DNA of 64,000 nt from Jaltomata sinuosa. Its lineage: Eukaryota > Streptophyta > Magnoliopsida > Solanales > Solanaceae. The stretch is from NCBI GenBank assembly GCA_003996215.1, contig QJPP01000448.1, forward strand, positions 124,001-188,000, read 5' to 3'. How positions within the stretch are numbered: the stretch's first letter is position 1; each line of letters begins with the position of its first letter. The notes beneath the pieces are model-generated. The model worked only from the letters and a program-made list of their open reading frames with translations, was not told the DNA's origin and did no database searches. Shown one piece after another: positions 55,710-64,000 of the stretch. A program made the translations under genes and the position numbers.

Positions 55710-57638
55710 ATGGAGGCTGAGAAAGTAACAGGCATTCATGGTTGTTGCCCCAATCCTCTCCTTATACTGCTTGAGCCTCAGAACCAGCAGCCACTTCCCA
55801 AGCTCAAAAGCACAACTGCAGCTTGCCGGCACAGCTTTGCAGCCACAACAACTTCCTCTTTCTTCCCAAATACTCATTTCACTAACCATGAATCCCTTCC
55901 TTCATATCAAGAATCATTTGCTCAGTTCCTCAAAGCCTATCCTAAGTATTCAGAAACTCGCCAAGTCGACAAAATTCGAAATCAGGAATACTATCATCTG
56001 TCAGTCTCCAACCATGTGTGCCTGGATTACATTGGCATTGGTCTATTCTCTTACTCACAGGTTCAATCTCAGCTTTCTGCACTTGTCCCAGTGACATCCT
56101 CTTCTACTCCGTCACCTGATGAATGCTGTGATTATCCTTTCTTTGACATATCTTGCAAGTCTGTCAATCTCAAATCCGAGCTACTACATGGTGGTCATGG
56201 ATCACAATTGGAATCCAGTATCAAGAAAAAGATCATGAATTTTCTTAACATATCACCAAATGAATATTCCATGGTTTTTACTGCTAATAGATCATCAGCT
56301 TTCAAGCTTATAGCAGAATCTTACCCTTTCAAAACTAGTCGAAAGCTTCTTACAGTTTATGACCATGAGAGTGAAGCATTGGAGACCATGGTTAATACAT
56401 CAGAAAAAAGAGGGGCCAATGTAATGTCAGCAGAATTCAAGTGGCCACGGCTAAGAATTAACTCTGCAAAACTCAGGAAACTAATTATAAGGAAGAATAA
56501 GAAGAAAAAGAAATCAAGGGGACTGTTTGTGTTCCCCCTTCAGTCAAGAGTGACTGGAGCCAGTTACTCTTATCAGTGGATGAGTTTGGCACAAGAAAAT
56601 GGTTGGCATTTCTTGCTTGATGCATGTGCATTGGGACCAAAGGACATGGATAGCTTTGGACTCTCTCTCATCCATCCTGACTTCCTTATTTCCTCTTTCT
56701 ACAAGGTTTTTGGTGAAAATCCTACGGGGTTCGGATGCCTCCTTGTCAAGAAATCAGTTATATCGATGTTGGAAGAGTCTGTTAGTACAGGCATTGTAAG
56801 TCTTGTTCCACCAACACAACTCTTAAATTCACTAGATTCATCAGGCAGTGGCGCGGAGCTTGAAGAAAAAGCCAACTTTGCTACCAAACTGGATGAGCTG
56901 CATATATCTGGCCCTAATTCAGCTAACAATTCTGCTCAATTCGCACACAATGGTAAATCTGGAAACAATCAGACGTCAACAAAAGAGGGAGGAGTTTCTC
57001 CAAAGGAAAAGAGCAAAGGGGAAGCAGATCAATCCATTAGTACACTAGGTAACAACACTAAGCTGGAAGAGAAGGGAAGCACAGAGATTCAATGCAGATG
57101 CTTGGATCATGTGGATTCGCTAGGACTGATGCAAATTGGTAACAGAAGAAGGTATCTAGTCAATTGGCTTATTAGTGCACTCCTGAAACTTCAGCATCCA
57201 AATAGATTGGATCATTTTCCTCTGGTCAAAATTTATGGACCAAAGATAAAATTTGACAGGGGAACAGCTATGGCGTTTAATCTGTTTGACTGGAAAGGAG
57301 AAAGGGTGGAACCAATTCTTATACAGAAGCTCGCTGATCGGAACAATATATCTCTCAGCCATGGATTTCTGTCACACATGTGGTTTCCAGACAAGTATGA
57401 GGAAGAGAAGCAGAGGACTATAGAAAGAAAAAAGGGTGAAGAAAAAGATGCAGAGAGCAAAAAATCTAAAAAAACTGACCTTGGGATATCAGTAGTTACC
57501 ATTGCCCTTAGCTTTCTTGCCAACTTTGAAGATGTTTACCGGCTTTGGACATTCATAGCTCAGTTTCTTGATGCAGACTTTGTGGAGAAAGAACGGTGGA
57601 GATACAGCTCTCTGTATCAGAAAACCATTGAAGTTTAA
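55710..57638 (+). CDS. PLP-dependent, molybdenum cofactor sulfurase-like protein
   Basis: Intronless frame of 642 codons; ATG at 55710 is the first in frame. Fold-type I (aminotransferase class V/MoCo sulfurase-like) features in order: a Ser/Thr-rich N-terminus of about 70 residues; CLDYIGIGLFSY (104-115); HGGHGSQLESS (160-170); TANRSSAFKLIAESYPF (191-207); DHESEAL (218-224); LLDACALGP with the cofactor-contacting Asp304; SSFYKVFGENPTGFG with the Schiff-base Lys332. Next is a hydrophilic Ser/Glu/Lys-rich linker (about 375-450), then CRCLDHVDSLGLMQIGNRRR and a C-terminal segment with a hydrophobic stretch (VVTIALSFLANFEDVYRLW). There is no MOSC domain, so it is not the full ABA3 enzyme. Arabidopsis has intronless relatives annotated only as PLP-dependent transferases. 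Cysteine desulfurase-like chemistry is plausible; substrate unknown. Confidence 0.93.
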   Translation: MEAEKVTGIHGCCPNPLLILLEPQNQQPLPKLKSTTAACRHSFAATTTSSFFPNTHFTNHESLPSYQESFAQFLKAYPKYSETRQVDKIRNQEYYHLSVSNHVCLDYIGIGLFSYSQVQSQLSALVPVTSSSTPSPDECCDYPFFDISCKSVNLKSELLHGGHGSQLESSIKKKIMNFLNISPNEYSMVFTANRSSAFKLIAESYPFKTSRKLLTVYDHESEALETMVNTSEKRGANVMSAEFKWPRLRINSAKLRKLIIRKNKKKKKSRGLFVFPLQSRVTGASYSYQWMSLAQENGWHFLLDACALGPKDMDSFGLSLIHPDFLISSFYKVFGENPTGFGCLLVKKSVISMLEESVSTGIVSLVPPTQLLNSLDSSGSGAELEEKANFATKLDELHISGPNSANNSAQFAHNGKSGNNQTSTKEGGVSPKEKSKGEADQSISTLGNNTKLEEKGSTEIQCRCLDHVDSLGLMQIGNRRRYLVNWLISALLKLQHPNRLDHFPLVKIYGPKIKFDRGTAMAFNLFDWKGERVEPILIQKLADRNNISLSHGFLSHMWFPDKYEEEKQRTIERKKGEEKDAESKKSKKTDLGISVVTIALSFLANFEDVYRLWTFIAQFLDADFVEKERWRYSSLYQKTIEV

Positions 57639-57839
57639 TGCAGCAGTTTTTGTCGGCAATTTTTTTACTGCAAAAGACTTTGAAGTGTGATACTTGTTTT
57701 TGCCTATGTAAAAGGAAACAAATGCTGGATCTTTGTCCAGAAAATGAATGAGAGTCCAAATATTCGGAGGGAAAGGCACATATGGAAAGTCAGGACTTGG
57801 ATTCACTTGTTTATCATTTTTTTCACCTTCCTTCGATTG

Positions 57840-57845
57840 AATAAA
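57840..57845 (+). terminator. Polyadenylation signal AATAAA
   Basis: About 200 bp after the stop codon of the PLP-enzyme gene, preceded by T-rich sequence. Plant signals are loose, so only suggestive. Confidence 0.45.
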
Positions 57846-59155
57846 CCTACGTATTGTGAATATTTGTGGATGACAAGATAGAAAAAAGCTATAACTAACT
57901 GATAAGAAACGTTGTGGCCTGTAGGATCTATTTGCATTTAAGAAATTTATAAACCACATGGTTAACAAGTCATAATTTTCATGAAGAAAAACTGGTGCTA
58001 TATTTTCTACAAATGAGTGCAAACGCAATTACACGTAGCATATTCTGACATATGTAGGGCAGTCATTGCACTCTTTAGCAGGAGCGCATCAAAAGGGCAG
58101 AAGCAACCAAATGCTGATACTTGTTCCTAATAAAAGGACCTTTAGTTCAAACACTGAGTGCTTGTGTTATGGCAAATGCAGTGAGATAAATCTACCACCA
58201 GAAAAGGTACATTTAATAACAAATTCACAGATCACATCCTTAGAAGACTTTTCTTTTGATGAGGGAAAAGATAGTGGTACTACCCCAAAGATTTTGTATG
58301 TTACCAACCATGGAAATACGAGAGGATAATAAACTATACTTAGCGGAAATTTCTCTGCCGAATGAGAAAGAGGATAATATAACCTGACCTTAAAGTCTCA
58401 AAAGGCTAATGCTATTTTAGGGTATCATACCTAGCATCCATGTTTCATCACTCGACAAAGAATCACCTTTCCTAGCATCATTCTGGCTTTTCACATCCAT
58501 CTGAACTAATCTAAGCTTTCTGTGGAAGATATAAAATAAATAAAAATACGCTTTTACTTTAAGTCATGTGCCTTGTGTCCACAAGATTTGTATATACGCT
58601 TATGCGGCTCTTGGATTTGGTTTTCCCTTGATTTTTGAAAACTAGCTTGATCCAAAAAAAATAAAAAATTGAAGTTTCTACAGGCACATAATTTTATGCA
58701 GAACCGATGTGAGATAACTGGATGGGGGAAGATCATTTGTACTGGTTGATCTACCTATTCATTCATGATCTTCTAAATTATCACCTAGGAAAGAATTGGA
58801 GAAGCCAATGGAAAGATTTGATTTTAACTTGACTGAGGGGAAAGAAATACTTTTAACTACCATTTCTCTTCATCAAAACATACTATCCAACTGTCGGTTA
58901 TTGCCAATGATGATACAAAAAATAAATTAGTTATTAGGTGAGTAATATATTTTTGTGTTTAAATTAAGTTTTTTAGAGAAGGTTTCAAAGAAAATTTACA
59001 ATAGATGAAAACCTATTTGATCTTTCTTTTTCTTTTTTTAGTGGTAAAGGAGAACACCTATTTGATCTTCAGAGATCAAAATCTACTTCTAATCCAAAGG
59101 CACTTTTTTTATGACAAATTTTCCGAACAGACCTTGCAACCAAATAAAACCGTTA
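57846..59155. other. Intergenic, no gene recognised
   Basis: Short open frames (for example 58066-58329 plus, 87 codons) lack known motifs. No repeat with clear ends was seen. Confidence 0.55.
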
Positions 59156-59470
59156 TTGGAGGATTGGCCAAGCCTTATACGAAGCCCAAGGTTGAGATCA
59201 TTCTCATCAACACCCCTTCACGCCCGGATTCGGACATTTATTATCCAGGTTTCCACTTTCCAATTCGGAGCGTGACATTCAAGGACCAACCCCCACACGG
59301 TCGGGGGCGCCACATCGAACCCAATGGATCCGGCTCTGATACCATATCAAATTAGGTTTTGGCCTAACTCACAATCCAAGAACTAGCTCAGAGGAAGGAG
59401 GATTGCCCCAAGCCTTATAAAGAGCCAAAGGTTCTCGTCCCAGTCCAATGCCGGATCATTCTACAGCCAG
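59156..59470 (-). mobile_element. TRIM or small LTR-element fragment
   Basis: 59332-59344 reads, on the minus strand, TGGTATCAGAGCC, a perfect initiator-Met primer site. On both sides are related sequences: GGAGGATTGGCCAAGCCTTA (59157) and GGAGGATTGCCCCAAGCCTT (59396), each followed by a CCAAGGTT/CCAAAGGTT motif, as short terminal repeats would be. Exact ends and target-site duplication were not resolved. Confidence 0.55.
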
Positions 59471-60261
59471 TGTGTCATCAATGATAAAACGAAAAAGCAC
59501 ATAGAGGCCATGTAGACTACAGTAGACAAAAAGTTCAAGAGTCAAGCTTGACTGTGATGAATTTTGGAAAGTTCAAACACTCTGGAAATTGCAATGTTTT
59601 TTGTAAGTCAGATCAAGGTAATTGCTTAACTGAATTATTTAGGGTAAACCAGCAAGAAACAGAACAAAAGGATGAAAAGAGGCCTTAATTACAGAACGCA
59701 TTGTGCTAGAGAAGTTTTCAATATTAAATCATTTGCTGTATTTCTTGCCTAATAACTATTGTCGACACGCATATAAATAGCCAAAAAGATTGCACATTAT
59801 CTTCTAGGGTTGATTTCTCATATGATCGCTCAATTAATAGTTATTATCTCAGAAAATCACATTTTTTCTTTAGAAGAAAGGTACTCTTGGAATATAATAA
59901 CTTTTAATTGGGTGACCATCAGAGTTACAATTAATAGTACCAAGGATCGCTATTGATGCAGACCTTGGTACAAGAAGAAGCATACACCTCAGAACCTTGG
60001 TTTGATAGCTGCTTACAGTTCTACATTAATGCACTACTATTAGGTACTTATTTTGAAGTTTAACTATTCTATGTATTAGTTATTTTCATAATTTATTTGT
60101 GCGTACCTAAATTGTAAATCAGCATACTATTAAATGTGTTAGATTTTATATCCAACAAAGGAATACTATCAAATATGATAGTACTAGTAAACTTGTTCGT
60201 ATTTCGCGCAGTTATAAAAAATGATAAATATCAATAATTTTATAAATTTATTTTGATATAA

Positions 60262-61470
60262 ATTTACGACAATCTGAAATTCACATAAAATACAAAATAA
60301 AGAGAAATCATAAAAAGAACATACATAAAAAAAATGAAACATCACTATTACGACTTTAGTCATTAAAAACAGAAGGAAAAATATGAAATCAATGCACAAT
60401 CTTTTGAACTCGTATCGACATCCACTCTCACAATCTGATTATCATTCAATAGCCTTCATTTTATTATTCAAGTCAAACTAAAGCAGGAATATAATAAGCA
60501 TCGAAAATATAATAATTCAAAAGGTTAATGTGATCATCTCTACAAAGTTTTACAATGTGTCTATTTATAGGACTATCATAAATACCAAATAATGCCATGA
60601 ATATGATTATTAATTATTCTAAGGGTTATGATAATAAAAAAAAGTTGAGAGTAATGAAAATAAAGGTCATTAAATTTTATATTAAAAAATATGAATGGAT
60701 GATTAATTAATTGACATATTTATTATTCTACGATAAAGTAGAGAAGCAAGAGAAATTGACAAAAAAAAAGAATTAAGAGAAATTGACAAAAAAAAAAAGA
60801 ATTCTTAGGCAAATAAAGATGGAAAATTCAAGTATTATTATATAGTGTTATTTAAAAGCTTATAATGAAGAATTTTGTAATTGAAAATTCATGATTTTTT
60901 TTTTTATATATTTAGACATTTTCAAGGAAGTAAATGGTCAAAAAAGGAGAAAAAAGATAATTATGTTCAACAAAATCACAAATTACTATTTTGAACCAAA
61001 AGAAATTACAAACTTACGAAAATTAGAAATTCATATGAAATACAAAATAAAGAGAAATCATACAGAAAACATATAAAAAAAATACAATATCATTCTTATG
61101 ACCTTTTTTTTTCATGGTGGATGATCATTCTTACAACCTTAATAATTAAAAAATAAAAGAAAAAAATATGAAATTAATGCATAATCTTTCAAGCTTTCAT
61201 CGACATTCACTCCCACAAGCCGATCACCATTCAATAGCCTTCATCTTATTCTTTTAGTCAAACTAACGCATGAATATAATAAGCGCCAAAAACATAACGA
61301 CTTAAAAAAGTTAATGTAATTGTTTCTACAAAGTCTTGCAATATTTTTATTTATTAAATAATGTCATGAATATATGGTTATTAATTATTTTAGTGGTTAT
61401 GATAATAGAAAATTGTAAAAATAATAAAAATAAAAATCATTAGGTTTACATTCAAAAAATTTGAAAGAAA
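60262..61470. repeat. Tandem duplication, about 760 bp apart
   Basis: About 60262-60680 is repeated at about 61015-61460. Shared words include ACAAAATAAAGAGAAATCAT, CATTCAATAGCCTTCAT and TCTACAAAGT(C/T)TT(A/G)CAAT, in the same order. Copies are clearly diverged. No coding potential. Confidence 0.82.
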
Positions 61471-61549
61471 TAATTTTTTATCTTTTAAGAGAGTTAAAGA
61501 AGTAATTTTAATATAGCACATAAATAAGAAAAAAAATAGAGAAAAAAAT

Positions 61550-61562
61550 CCCCCCCCCCCCC
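61550..61562. repeat. Poly-C tract
   Basis: Thirteen consecutive C followed by TCCCTC; a similar C tract is at about 2086-2098. Confidence 0.9.
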
Positions 61563-63039
61563 TCCCTCTAAAAAGAAAAGATAATTATATTTCTTAGTCA
61601 AAGAGAGGTGTCACATCAATTTTTCTAATATTTTCTTCTATTCAAATAAAGGTAAACATATTAAACATAAGAAAAAAAAAAAAAGCTTGACTGAATTTGT
61701 TGAATTGCATTTTCATTATATGTATTCCTTTTTCTATTATTTTTCCTTTTTCAATTTTTTTTCCTATTGCTCTTTGTTTTGTTTTCTTCTTTTATTGATA
61801 ATATCATAAATATATTGACAGTTACTCAGTTGGTTGGTTGGCTATATAAACTTTGATTTTGTTGGTGAGGATTTAATTTTTTATCTTGTAATTTTCTCCC
61901 ATATTTCCCCTTTCCCTACCCCTAATTGAGAAAAAAAATGTATTATTATTAGAGTTCAAACTTTGATGAACTGTATTTTTCATTGTTAGATTAAAAAAGG
62001 GTAAAAAGGAAAAAAAAATAAGAATTTTTGGTGTTGCTTTCTCTTTTTCTTTCATATTCTTTGTTTCTATTCCACTTTTTATTAATTATAAACTTTACCA
62101 TAAATAAATTTTTATTTTAGAAAAAGTTACATTACTTATCATTGCTTCCTCTTGATCTTCTGTTTTACCAACACTCTTTGATTCATATCTTGTTTCAACC
62201 TAAAAAAAGTTGTTGTCTTTACTTTCTCCTTCCCTTAAATATTTTTTTATTTGTGTTTTGTTATGTGATTTTTCCCTTTATCTTTTAAGGTGTAGAGAAA
62301 TTAATGAAAGGTGAAAGAATAGTACATTTTTTTAGTTTAATTTATGTGATTTAATTTGAAATATAAAGGTCAAATTAACTAAAATTTGGTGTATGTCTAA
62401 ATATAAAATCTTTATTTTTGAGATAAATTTACATAGTTATAAGCTACAAGAAGTATTATAAGTCACAATAATAAAAAAAAATTAAAATATCTACAATACT
62501 TCAAAATTTAAAAATTATGATAAAAAAATATATTTTTACTCTTCAAATAATAATTAAGATACATAAATTAAAATGGAGAAGGTATAATTTACATAAAATT
62601 CGGAGAAACGGAGGTCAAAAGAAACTTTTAAGACCGTTAACTAATAAAAATAAAATAGAGAACATATATGGACTCAAAGATATAAAAAAATTTAAAGTTT
62701 AGTGTGAAATGAAAAATCTGAAACTTTCTTCTCGTACCAAAATTTTACACCAGAAATGTTTGTCCTGCAATTCAAAACATATGTCATGCACCATAGAAGA
62801 CTATCAAAAAAAAAAAACAACTTTCAAGTATTTTGTTATTCAAATACCAAAGGAAAAAAATAATTTTTTTTATCATAATCTTAAAATTTGCAAGTACTAA
62901 ATATTTCGAATTCATAACTATTGCAACTTATGGTATTTCTTATATAATTTATAAATATGTAAATTTTATTTCAGAAATGAAGATTTTATGTTCAGATTTA
63001 CACCAAATATATTTCGAAACAAAGATATAAAAAAATTTA

Positions 63040-63470
63040 AAGAAGAACCTGAAACTTTCTTCGCGAGCCAACAACTTTTCGAACCTTAGTTTTGAACCAA
63101 ATAATTTGTCATTTTCATTATCTCTGTGCAACTCGTCTTCCTCTTCACGCTATATGCATCAAATAATAAAGAAAGAAAATTATCACCAAAATCAAAAGAA
63201 GATAATATTTCCCAGAATTCTTCTTGTAAATATGGCAGTTAAATATAAAAAAAAAAAAATTTAGTGTGAATAGAGAACTTGAAACTTTCTTCGCAAATCA
63301 TCAATTCTCAAAAAAAAAAATGACAGCTTCGTTATCTCTGTGCAACTCGTCTTCCTCTTAACGCTATATGCATAAAATAATGAAGAAAAAAAATTATCAC
63401 CATAATTAAAGAAAAGATAATGTTTCCAAGAATTATTCTTGCAAATATGATAGTTAAATATGAAGTGGTG
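63040..63470. repeat. Two diverged direct copies, about 225 bp apart
   Basis: CTGAAACTTTCTTCGCGAG (63050) and TTGAAACTTTCTTCGCAAA (63275) begin two copies that both contain TATCTCTGTGCAACTCGTCT and ACGCTATATGCAT. A third start (TCTGAAACTTTCTTCTCG) is at about 62717. Confidence 0.8.
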
Positions 63471-63552
63471 CATTTAATTTGGAATTTAAAAAGTATCAAC
63501 ATGAAGTGATATTATGGAAAACGTATGTTTATGAAAAATCTTTAATTAAATA

Positions 63553-63800
63553 CTTCCTCCGTTTCAATTTGTTTGGCCTACTTTCTTTTTTAATTTGTTT
63601 AAAAAAGAATGTCTCTTTTCTTTTTTAGAAACTCTTTAATTCTAACTTTTCACATGGCATATTCAAGACCACAAGATTAAAGAATATTTTAATACATTTA
63701 ACATATCTTTAATTTAAGATCACAAGTTTTAAAAGTCGTTTTTACTTTCTTAAACTCCGTGCAAAGTCAAAATAGGTCAAACAAATTAAAACGGAGAGAG
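63553..63800. mobile_element. Stowaway-like MITE, 248 bp
   Basis: CTTCCTCCGTTTCAATTTGT at one end and the complementary ACAAATTAAAACGGAGAGAG at the other, with TA on both flanks (63551-63552, 63801-63802). Near-complete relative of 34055-34302. Confidence 0.9.
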
Positions 63801-63802
63801 TA

Positions 63803-64000
63803 TGACAATTATAAAAGGTGTCATAAGTTACCAAAAATAAGAAATTGAGCTTGTTATAATAGATTAAAAAGAAATAAGAGGGAATAAAGTAATCATTTGT
63901 ATTAAAAAGAGAGAGAGAAACTCTAAAGAATGGAGGGGAATGAACGTGGGTAATGGGTATACAAAACAGAGAAATAATTAATGTTATTTAATACTTCCTT
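63803..64000. other. End of window, no feature
   Basis: AT-rich with a GA-rich run near 63908-63920. The last bases (ATACTTCCTT) resemble the start of another Stowaway-like end but are cut by the window. Confidence 0.4.

Larger units (their letters stand above)
59471..63552. other. AT-rich intergenic DNA with local duplications
   Basis: No gene seen. Contains direct duplications (60262-61470 and 63040-63470, listed separately), many A and T runs and one C tract. Confidence 0.6.

Noticed and set aside
57489..58028. 179-codon minus-strand frame overlapping the end of the PLP-enzyme gene
   Set aside because: Antisense to the real coding region and its 3' UTR; no domain, and the plus-strand frame has clear family motifs.
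58066..58329. 87-codon plus-strand frame
   Set aside because: Starts with ATG but shows no recognisable motif, promoter or partner exon. Left as intergenic.

Overview
The window is nuclear DNA of a flowering plant. It is AT-rich, packed with LTR retrotransposons, Helitrons and MITEs, and has one clear protein-coding gene. Element types and styles (2.2-2.6 kb LTRs ending GGTGTTACA or GGTTGTGACA, 248-bp Stowaway-like MITEs, CAGGGGCGGA-type hAT MITEs) suggest Solanaceae, probably Solanum or a relative. That placement is inference; no species marker is visible.

Layout. 1-4868: degenerate tandem repeats, a TRIM and an LTR relic. 4869-18553: a three-layer nest, in which a TIR element holds a truncated minus-strand Ty3/gypsy chromovirus, which holds a complete but non-coding large-LTR element (LARD-like). 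19974-22450: a non-autonomous Helitron. 22528-33581: a decayed Tnt1-like Ty1/copia element split by a plus-strand chromovirus whose gag-pol keeps one frame for about 4.1 kb with 11 in-frame stops. 34398-37922: a second Helitron, opposite strand.

38445-53975 is the most interesting part. It holds four miR399 precursor hairpins as two divergent (head-to-head) pairs. Each pair lies in a large imperfect inverted repeat with back-to-back TATA-like boxes and five GNATATNC (P1BS, PHR1-type) elements between the hairpins. The pair-bearing unit was duplicated. Copy B was then split by a minus-strand Ty1/copia element whose empty site is preserved in copy A. Between the copies lies a truncated large-LTR element carrying a hAT-type MITE. 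miR399 is the phosphate-starvation microRNA targeting PHO2/UBC24, so this looks like a phosphate-responsive miRNA cluster expanded by inversion and duplication.

55710-57638 encodes an intronless 642-residue PLP-dependent, molybdenum-cofactor-sulfurase-like protein, the only intact protein gene recognised. From 57.9 kb to the end the DNA is AT-rich, with a TRIM fragment, local duplications and a terminal Stowaway-like MITE. No tRNA, rRNA or CRISPR was seen. All coordinates, TSDs and hairpins were read by eye; boundaries of degenerate elements are approximate.
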